Positions 7,189 to 12,374 of a stretch of 12,374 bases of DNA are shown here, piece by piece; positions within the stretch are counted from its first letter, which is position 1, and each line of letters begins with the position of its first letter. Source of the DNA: an uncultured Clostridia bacterium (GTDB lineage: Bacteria > Bacillota > Clostridia > Christensenellales > UBA1242); assembly GCA_945937975.1 (NCBI GenBank), contig CAMEUD010000029.1, positions 1 through 12,374 on the forward strand. The letters run 5' to 3'. Position numbers and translations under genes: made by a program. Below the pieces are notes generated by a model. The model saw only the letters and a program-made list of their open reading frames with translations. It did not search any database and was not told where the DNA came from.

Positions 7189-8070
7189 GTGGCACTTACA
7201 AATGTTTCAAAAAAAATTTTGGGGACCGAAAATGTAAAATATTATGGTAACAATGTTAATGTTGCAATAATTGATACAGGCATTTGTTCGCATTTTGATT
7301 TCGTTCTAGGGAAAAATAGAATAATAAAATTTGTTGACTTTGTAAATGGTAAGAAAAAGAATTATGATGATAATGGTCATGGAACATTTGTTAGTGGTGT
7401 GCTTGCGGGTAATGGGCTAATTTCTCACAAAAAATATCGTGGATTTGCGCCAAATTGCAATATTATTTCATTAAAAGCGCTTGACGACAATGGAGAGGCA
7501 AATGCTTTAACAATTTTAGATGCAATGGAATGGGTTTATAATAATGCAAAAAATTTTAACATAAAAGTTGTGTGTATGAGTTTTGGTAGCGAACCAATTG
7601 GAATAAATGACCCGATTATGCGTGGTGCAGAAAAACTTTGGAAAAGTGGAATAGTCGTTGTTGCTGCCGCTGGAAATAGTGGGCCAAGATATGAAACAAT
7701 AAAAAGTCCGGGAATAAGTCCAAAAATTATAACCGTTGGTGGATTTAATGACAATAGAATTGGTGAAACATTTTATGAAAACTTTTTTGAAATTGCAGAT
7801 TTTTCATCTCGTGGTCCTGCTTTTAATAAAATAAAACCAGATTTAGTTGCTCCTAGTGTGGATATTGTAAGCTGTTCACTTGACAATTCATACACAACGC
7901 TTTCTGGAACAAGTGTTGCAACTCCAATGATTGCAGGAATATGTACACTCATTGTAGAAAAATATCCAAAACTAAAACCTGACCAAGTTAAGCAAATGTT
8001 ACTTAAATGTTGCAAAGGTATTGTTCATAATTATAATCAGGAGGGTATGGGCTATCCTGTTATTAGTTGA
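7189..8070 (+). CDS. S8 subtilase catalytic domain (AprX-like serine protease), possibly lacking an attached propeptide
   Basis: Counting from GTG 7189 (293 aa), the full subtilisin machinery is present: catalytic Asp29 (AIIDTG), His64 (DNGHGTFVSG), oxyanion Asn163 (AAAGNSGP) and Ser242 (SGTSVATP). The ADFSSRGP (203-210) and KPDLVAPSVDIVS (216-228) segments are typical of AprX-type proteases, and it ends GMGYPVIS with no extra C-terminal domain. No signal peptide is present, so an intracellular protease is likely. The start is uncertain: GTG 7189 has only AAGG two bases upstream, and no in-frame ATG lies between the TAA and the first conserved strand. The natural reading is a single proprotease from 6946 interrupted at 7165. 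The absence of frameshifts and intact active-site residues argue against long-standing decay. The stop codon lies inside palindrome copy B. Confidence 0.88.
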   Translation: MALTNVSKKILGTENVKYYGNNVNVAIIDTGICSHFDFVLGKNRIIKFVDFVNGKKKNYDDNGHGTFVSGVLAGNGLISHKKYRGFAPNCNIISLKALDDNGEANALTILDAMEWVYNNAKNFNIKVVCMSFGSEPIGINDPIMRGAEKLWKSGIVVVAAAGNSGPRYETIKSPGISPKIITVGGFNDNRIGETFYENFFEIADFSSRGPAFNKIKPDLVAPSVDIVSCSLDNSYTTLSGTSVATPMIAGICTLIVEKYPKLKPDQVKQMLLKCCKGIVHNYNQEGMGYPVIS

Positions 8071-8084
8071 ATAAATATTCAACC
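8063..8084. repeat. Palindromic repeat, copy B (22 bp)
   Basis: The core GTTGAATAAATATTCAAC (8066-8083) is a perfect inverted repeat: 8-base arms around AA. With flanking TTA and C it matches copy A (6005-6026) at 21 of 22 bases. The TGA stop of the subtilase (8068-8070) is part of the left arm. No T-run follows directly, so it is not a standard terminator. Together the two copies bracket the five-ORF small-protein/protease block. Confidence 0.75.
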
Positions 8085-8246
8085 TTGATATTATTGTAAT
8101 TTATATTTTTTGATAGATAAGTAAAAATTAAAAATGGTTTTCTTGAAAGTTAAATTTTATGACCTAAAAAATCTTTTACAAAAAATTAATGTTGTTCATT
8201 TTAAAATTGTTTGATTATTTTTTTTAAAAAGTATAAACTACTAAAG
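8085..8246. other. AT-rich intergenic stretch before the lipoprotein gene
   Basis: This stretch holds no ORF, tRNA or convincing promoter. It is very AT-rich with T8/A5 runs near 8219-8230. Some TTGAAA/TTGTTT and TATAAA-like hexamers occur, but none pair at 16-18 bp spacing. A promoter for the lipoprotein gene must lie here unless it is read through from the subtilase. Confidence 0.5.
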
Positions 8247-9041
8247 ATGAAAATCAAAAAAATTATAAGTTATGTTTTAATGTTTGTTTCCGTTTTTGTA
8301 TTATTTGCGTGCGATTATAATCCAAAACAAACAAAAATTGAAATTTCGGGAACTGTATATTTTAATAATGCTCCACTTGATGGGGTTTCTATTCGTTCAA
8401 ATACAAAAAACTTTTGCACAACAGAAAATGACGGTAATTTTATTTTTGAAGAAAGCTCAAATTCAATTACAATCTTTGCTGAAAAAAGTGGATATATTTT
8501 TTCACCAAAAAGTATAACTCTATCAAAATCTCAAAGTGGAATTATTTTTGAAGCAACAAAAATAGAAAATCTCAATGGAACATTAAGTCTTTCAAAAATA
8601 AATATAACACCAATTAGTATTGCAAGTATTCAAGAAAATTATTTGTTTAAAAATTCAAGTGGTGAATCTTGTTTAAAAATTAATCAAATCAATGTGTCAA
8701 TCAATGATAATGAACTAACTGCACTAAATTCTTGTGTGTATGCAGTTAAATACAAAAATAACGAAATTGATTTTAATAAAGATTTGTCCGTAAATACAGG
8801 AACAAAGTTTAAAATATTGTTTAGTGTTGATGCTTGCTATTCTTTCGCATCAAGTGAACAAGTCTATACAGAAGCAAAGAAATCTGTCATCAATGTAACA
8901 GAAAATCAAACCAATGCAGACCTAGTTCAAACTGGTCAAAATGAGTTTGGTCAAATTGTATACACTTTGGCTGGAATTAATGCTGGAAATAATAATTATA
9001 GTTACAATATTTCTTTTGTGTTTGACTATTATCCAAATTAA
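8247..9041 (+). CDS. Lipoprotein with carboxypeptidase-regulatory-like domain
   Basis: This is a 264-aa predicted lipoprotein. Residues 1-21 are a lipoprotein signal peptide (KIKK basic start, then a hydrophobic core) ending in the lipobox LFAC, with Cys22 as the lipidated residue, so the product would be anchored on the outer face of the membrane. Residues about 33-93 (ISGTVYFNNAPLDGVSIRS..., TTENDGNFIF, SGYIFSPKSITLS) match the carboxypeptidase-regulatory/transthyretin-like beta-sandwich often found on surface proteins. The remaining 170 residues are Ser/Asn/Thr-rich beta-type sequence I do not recognise. The frame is open further upstream to a TTG at 8211, but ATG 8247 begins a proper signal peptide; its ribosome binding site is weak (CTAAAG directly before the ATG). 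A terminator follows at 9068-9091. Its role is unknown; it may belong with the surface proteins downstream. Confidence 0.8.
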   Translation: MKIKKIISYVLMFVSVFVLFACDYNPKQTKIEISGTVYFNNAPLDGVSIRSNTKNFCTTENDGNFIFEESSNSITIFAEKSGYIFSPKSITLSKSQSGIIFEATKIENLNGTLSLSKINITPISIASIQENYLFKNSSGESCLKINQINVSINDNELTALNSCVYAVKYKNNEIDFNKDLSVNTGTKFKILFSVDACYSFASSEQVYTEAKKSVINVTENQTNADLVQTGQNEFGQIVYTLAGINAGNNNYSYNISFVFDYYPN

Positions 9042-9067
9042 ACTTTATAAGTCATTCATTTATTTTT

Positions 9068-9091
9068 CACCATATTTTGTATGGTGTTTTT
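9068..9091 (+). terminator. Intrinsic terminator after the lipoprotein gene
   Basis: The stem CACCATA (9068-9074) / TATGGTG (9080-9086) has a TTTTG loop and is followed by TTTTT (9087-9091). It lies 26 nt past the TAA of the lipoprotein gene, which separates that gene's transcript from the promoter at 9226. Confidence 0.85.
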
Positions 9092-9225
9092 AATTTTTAT
9101 AAAATTATTTATTGAAATATTTTCATTATTTTGAATATATTTTGTAAAAATTTGACGCATAAAAAAGTAGAATAATCTTTTTTTGTTTACTAACACTAAA
9201 AATGTTGAAAATGCAAAATAAATAT
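9092..9225. other. AT-rich spacer upstream of the surface-protein promoter
   Basis: This is the gene-free interval between the terminator and the promoter. It is A/T-rich throughout, including A-rich segments just before the -35 (around 9208-9225) that could act as an UP element. I see no ORF, RNA gene or clear operator in it. Confidence 0.45.
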
Positions 9226-9254
9226 TTGACAACTTGGGTGCTATTATATATAAT
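9226..9254 (+). promoter_or_regulatory. Exact-consensus sigma-A promoter for the secreted-protein genes
   Basis: TTGACA at 9226-9231 and TATAAT at 9249-9254 are separated by exactly 17 bp, so both hexamers and the spacing match the housekeeping consensus. Transcription should start near 9261, giving a leader of about 80 nt before ATG 9342. Such a perfect promoter implies high intrinsic strength unless it is repressed or attenuated. Confidence 0.85.
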
Positions 9255-9265
9255 AAAAATAAATT

Positions 9266-9311
9266 AAAAAGCAGTAATTGGGCTTTTTTGTGGTTAGTGC
9301 CACAAATTGCC
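9266..9311 (+). promoter_or_regulatory. Leader with two competing hairpins
   Basis: Hairpin 1 is AAAAAGC (9266-9272) / GCTTTTT (9282-9288) with a 9-nt loop and one further T, terminator-like but with only two G-C pairs. Hairpin 2 is TTTGTGG (9287-9293) / CCACAAA (9300-9306), extended by GGC (9281-9283) with GCC (9309-9311). Both use 9282-9288, so they exclude each other. This could be a weak attenuator or an RNA-stabilising 5' structure. I do not match it to a known riboswitch class. Confidence 0.4.
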
Positions 9312-9341
9312 TTAAAGAATAGACAAGATTTGGAGGGTTAA

Positions 9342-9932
9342 ATGAAAAAGAAAATAAGAATGTTTTTCTTTATATCAGCACTTTGCTTAATGTTCGGTGT
9401 TATAGTTATGGGTGTTTATGCATCTGCTGAAGTTAGATATGGTATATCTGGCAATATTTCGTATGATGTTCCTGATTGCACTGTAAAACTCACTTGCAAC
9501 CATGTAACTGGTGCAGGAAAAACTGAAAATTCATTATATGCATCAAATGAAACTTTGATTAAAGAAACAACAGTTTCAAACTCATCATCAACAACAACTC
9601 TCCCAACTTTATATTTCATAAACAGTTCACCAACAACGGTGTTTGACATTACCTTAAAATTTACGATTGACAACTTTACTGTACCATTCTCACTCAGTAT
9701 TGTTGCAACAAAAGGTTCAGCATTTGGTTCAAGTGGTGTTTACAAAAATATCACTTGTAAATATAGCGAAAATAATTCTACATATACAGATGAGCTAACT
9801 TTGGTAGCAAATCCAAAAGCAAAGAAAACGGTTTATGTAAAATTGTCTGCGTCATCTGTTGATGTAATTAAAAATTTATCAACAACAAGCAGTCCAGAAT
9901 TATTCGTATTCCAAATCACAACAATCGCATAA
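9342..9932 (+). CDS. Small secreted/surface protein with GVYA-type signal segment
   Basis: This 196-aa protein has an N-terminal basic start (KKKIR) and a hydrophobic segment (residues 7-26) ending GVYASA, so export with cleavage after VYA or ASA is likely. The rest is Thr/Ser/Asn-rich and beta-strand-like (ISGNISYDV; VFDITLKFTIDNFTV; VYVKLSASSVDVIKNL), without a recognised enzyme motif or sortase signal. The GVYA ending resembles signal peptides of TasA/camelysin-type proteins processed by SipW (GTYAYF-like), but the identity is not proven. The start is firm: GGAGG at 9332-9336 lies five bases before the ATG. It is driven by the consensus promoter at 9226. The next gene, 57 nt downstream with no terminator between, shares the N-terminal pattern, so the two are probably co-transcribed. 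Function is unknown; structural or surface-layer roles are plausible. Confidence 0.8.
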   Translation: MKKKIRMFFFISALCLMFGVIVMGVYASAEVRYGISGNISYDVPDCTVKLTCNHVTGAGKTENSLYASNETLIKETTVSNSSSTTTLPTLYFINSSPTTVFDITLKFTIDNFTVPFSLSIVATKGSAFGSSGVYKNITCKYSENNSTYTDELTLVANPKAKKTVYVKLSASSVDVIKNLSTTSSPELFVFQITTIA

Positions 9933-9989
9933 CATAAAGATAAAGATTTTTGATATTGAACTTACTTACAAATTTAAAAGGGTTTTATT

Positions 9990-12374
9990 ATGAAGAATAA
10001 AAAGAAATTAATTTCATTATATTCAATGATAGTCGGAACACTACTTGTTGTTGCTGGTCTATTTAGTTTTGGTGTTTATGCAGCACTAAACTTTAACGCA
10101 ACAACAAACGGTATACTCAACTATACCGATAAGGTATGTTACATAAAAGGTGAAACAGATAGCGACAATGTTTACTATCCATCACTAAATAGCGCATTGG
10201 CAAGTGTCACAGATGGTGGTACTATTTGTGTTTTTAAAACAGTGTCAATGTCAGCAGATATAACAATCACAAAAAATGTAACAATTCAAGGTGTTTATCA
10301 AGATTCAAACATCAATATGGGTGCAAACTCTATCATAGTAAACCAAGGGAAAACCCTTAACCTTGGTGGTGGAGATAAAATCTTAACTGTAGTAGGTTCA
10401 AAATATTCGGCAGATAGTGGTGTTATTGTAAATAACGGAACTCTTAATTTGAATTTAAAATCAAAAATTGAAAACAACCAAACAAATGAGCCAGATGAAA
10501 ATTGTGCTATTGGTATATATAACTCGGGTTCTTTGTCCGTAAGTGGTTCAATTATTAACACGGTACATGGCTATGCAATTTTAGATATAGGTAATTTGGG
10601 AGTTAATATATCAAACTCATCAACCAATATTACTGGATTAGCTGCTATTGATATGATTGGTTCAACTCAAAAACTTAACATTTCGGGTGGAACGATAGAA
10701 GGGAGTATGTATGGCATATTTTCTACTTCTGAATCTGAAAATGTTACGCCTAAAGTTGATATGGTAATTTCCGGAAATCCGGTAATTAATTCTAATTCAG
10801 GATGTGGAATTTGTGTAAGTAATAGTGAGGGCAAACTTGAAATAAAAGGATCTCCTAAAATTTCAGCTTCAGGTTCTAAAGATAATATGGTTTTTGGTAT
10901 GGTTGCTGCAGTAATGGTAGATAGTTCAACAAGTACAAGTATGACCCTAAATATATCAGGTGGAACATTTAATGCAGAAAAGTTAGATTCTAATCCAAAT
11001 ATAAATGTTTTTTCAGTATATGAAGTGTTCTCGGGGCAATCAACAACGGAGAGCTTCAATATATCTGGTGGAACTTTTAATGCCCCAGTTGGGTTGTCGG
11101 TAATTAGTTCGAATGTCCCAGCAACAACACCAAATACTATATCAGGTGGAACTTTTAACAAAGGGATAGTAGTTAATGCATTAGGTGTGAATATCACAGG
11201 TGGGAAATTTATTGCAGGACCTAATAATGCTGCAATTGATGGTGAATACTCAAATATAGCAATAAATACTGGTAGTATAGTTGGTTCTGTTAACTTGAAT
11301 AATTCATCAAAATTGACATTGAAAGGTTCACCTTTAATAGAAAAAATTATTTCAACAAAATTGGGAACAACAGAAGATTCTGCAATGATTTTCATAGAAG
11401 ATTCATATGCTCCAACAACAAAAGCAAAAATAGAATTCCCACTTAACGGAAGTTGCAACTATATTGCAAAATACACAGGTAGTAAAAACGCAAATGCAAG
11501 CATATTTGATTCTCAAATTATATCAGCAAGTGGAAAGTACTTAAAAACAAGAGGCTTCACAACAACAGTTGTAGATAATGGTGGAAGTTTGAAGGGTAAT
11601 ATCAAAACATATTATCCATCAATGTCAGAACAATCAGTTGCAATTGGTTCAAACACAAAAACTGGTTCAACATTAACTGGTTATACAGTTGCTTGGGCAG
11701 ACACAACTCACAGTACAACACTCCCAACAGCAACAACATCAAGTATGTCAATACCAGCAAATGCTTATGGTAATATATCTCTTACTCCAACTTGGAGTTC
11801 ACATACATATACTATTAAATATAATGGCAATGGTTCAACAGGTGGTTCAACTGCAAACTCAACACACACATATGGTGTTGCAAAAGCCTTAACTGCAAAT
11901 GGCTACACAAAAACTGGTTACACATTTGCTGGTTGGGCAACATCTGCAAATGGTGCAGTTGTATATCAAGATAAACAATCTGTAACAAGTTTAACAGCAG
12001 AAAATGGTGCAACAATAACCTTGTATGCAAAATGGACTGCTAATAAATATAAAGTAAGATATTATGATACATATGCTAATACTACTACTTACACTGAAGT
12101 AGAATATACATATGATAATAATATACTAAAATTCCCAAACGGCTCATTGGATAATTTCACATTCGTTGGTTGGGTAAATAGTGCAACAAATCTTTCACCA
12201 GATGGTGCATATAAATATAACACAGCAGTAAGCAACCTATCTGCAACAAATAATGCAATTATAAATGTATACTCATTATATTCAAGAAATGTAGCAGTAT
12301 CATATAATGGTAATGGTGCAACAAGTGGTTCAACTGCAAGCGAAACAAAAACTCAATATTATAACAGACCTGGT
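9990..12374 (+). CDS. Large secreted surface protein with ISGGTF/beta-helix-like region and InlB-type repeats (3' end outside window)
   Basis: The frame is open from ATG 9990 to the window end (795 codons, no stop), so the C-terminus and any wall anchor are unseen. AAGGG at 9978-9982 is a suitable ribosome binding site. Residues 1-31 form a signal segment ending GVYA, like the upstream gene. Residues about 55-480 carry recurring short beta turns, with ISGGT at 231, 322, 358 and 384 and ITGGK at 402, as in pectate-lyase-type right-handed beta-helix proteins; no catalytic residues are recognised. After a degenerate unit near 545-604 come InlB/Listeria-Bacteroides (Flg_new) repeats: 607-683 (YTIKYNGNG, then GYTFAGWAT, LYAKWTA), about 687-767, and a third starting at 768. 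Such repeats are typical of adhesins and other surface proteins of gut bacteria. It is probably an extracellular adhesin or matrix-like protein; the ligand is unknown. Confidence 0.88.
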   Translation, partial: MKNKKKLISLYSMIVGTLLVVAGLFSFGVYAALNFNATTNGILNYTDKVCYIKGETDSDNVYYPSLNSALASVTDGGTICVFKTVSMSADITITKNVTIQGVYQDSNINMGANSIIVNQGKTLNLGGGDKILTVVGSKYSADSGVIVNNGTLNLNLKSKIENNQTNEPDENCAIGIYNSGSLSVSGSIINTVHGYAILDIGNLGVNISNSSTNITGLAAIDMIGSTQKLNISGGTIEGSMYGIFSTSESENVTPKVDMVISGNPVINSNSGCGICVSNSEGKLEIKGSPKISASGSKDNMVFGMVAAVMVDSSTSTSMTLNISGGTFNAEKLDSNPNINVFSVYEVFSGQSTTESFNISGGTFNAPVGLSVISSNVPATTPNTISGGTFNKGIVVNALGVNITGGKFIAGPNNAAIDGEYSNIAINTGSIVGSVNLNNSSKLTLKGSPLIEKIISTKLGTTEDSAMIFIEDSYAPTTKAKIEFPLNGSCNYIAKYTGSKNANASIFDSQIISASGKYLKTRGFTTTVVDNGGSLKGNIKTYYPSMSEQSVAIGSNTKTGSTLTGYTVAWADTTHSTTLPTATTSSMSIPANAYGNISLTPTWSSHTYTIKYNGNGSTGGSTANSTHTYGVAKALTANGYTKTGYTFAGWATSANGAVVYQDKQSVTSLTAENGATITLYAKWTANKYKVRYYDTYANTTTYTEVEYTYDNNILKFPNGSLDNFTFVGWVNSATNLSPDGAYKYNTAVSNLSATNNAIINVYSLYSRNVAVSYNGNGATSGSTASETKTQYYNRPG
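11820..11864 (+). repeat. Direct repeat unit 1 (InlB-type repeat start)
   Basis: This 45-nt segment encoding YNGNGSTGGSTANST matches 12303-12347 at 39 of 45 bases. It is the conserved opening of the InlB-type units and shows that the repeats are similar at DNA level, so they could recombine or collapse in assembly. Confidence 0.8.
12303..12347 (+). repeat. Direct repeat unit 2 (InlB-type repeat start)
   Basis: This is the partner of 11820-11864, encoding YNGNGATSGSTASET and beginning a further InlB-type repeat that is cut by the window edge. The intervening unit (about 12048-12290) is diverged and lacks this opening. Confidence 0.8.

Noticed and set aside
8284..8517. 77-aa plus-strand ORF inside the lipoprotein gene
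   Set aside because: It is out of frame with the well-supported lipoprotein, is Gln/Lys-rich as expected for a shadow of A-rich coding sequence, and has no ribosome binding site.
9342..9400. Lipobox at Cys15 of the 196-aa protein
   Set aside because: The residue before Cys is Leu, not Gly/Ala/Ser, and the Cys lies mid-way in the hydrophobic segment, so lipidation is unlikely.
10298..10561. 87-aa open frame on the minus strand
   Set aside because: It is a shadow of the same repeat-protein gene, with no start signal or family resemblance.
10667..11458. 263-aa open frame on the minus strand
   Set aside because: It is antisense to the large repeat protein, has no ribosome binding site or recognisable motif, and is explained by the biased TCA/ACA/GGT codons of the sense gene.
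11820..12347. CRISPR-like or tandem non-coding repeats
   Set aside because: The repeated segments stay in frame, differ by codon-level changes and encode InlB-type protein repeats.

Overview
The window is AT-rich (about 30% GC by eye) and looks like a chromosomal segment of a low-GC Gram-positive bacterium (Bacillota, probably an uncultured gut-type Clostridia member). Reasons: strong GGAG-type ribosome binding sites, A/T-ending codons, short A/T-rich terminator hairpins, an AprX-like subtilase, an M3B oligoendopeptidase F, and a surface protein with InlB/Listeria-Bacteroides repeats. The species cannot be named from this sequence.

Region 1 (3-5936, + strand) is a tightly packed housekeeping operon. 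It holds the 3' two thirds of an isoleucyl-tRNA synthetase (5' end outside the window), a GNAT acetyltransferase (1-nt gap), an RlmI-like SAM methyltransferase (1-nt overlap), an RluA-family pseudouridine synthase (7-nt overlap) and oligoendopeptidase F (22-nt gap). The theme is translation and RNA modification plus peptide turnover. A bidirectional terminator hairpin (about 5944-5977) ends it.

Region 2 (6005-8084) is a compact block bracketed by two near-identical copies of a 22-bp palindromic repeat. Two small unrecognised genes run leftward: a Cys/Pro-rich 84-aa protein and a 93-aa Asn-rich/hydrophobic protein. Diverging rightward are an 88-aa charged protein, a 73-aa subtilisin-propeptide-like ORF and a subtilase catalytic domain with an intact triad. 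The propeptide and catalytic domain lie in the same frame, separated by a single TAA codon. This is either a broken proprotease, a sequence error, or a protease whose pro-domain is made as a separate chain. The block is the best candidate here for something undescribed.

Region 3 (8247-12374, + strand) is an envelope/surface region. It holds a lipoprotein with a carboxypeptidase-regulatory-like domain and its own terminator, then an exact-consensus sigma-A promoter with a leader that can fold into two competing hairpins. Next is a 196-aa secreted protein, followed by a very large secreted protein (795 codons visible, running off the right edge) with an ISGGTF-rich, probably beta-helical, region and InlB-type repeats. 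The last two proteins share a GVYA-ending N-terminal signal segment, which suggests a common export or processing route. No tRNA, rRNA, CRISPR array or insertion sequence was seen.
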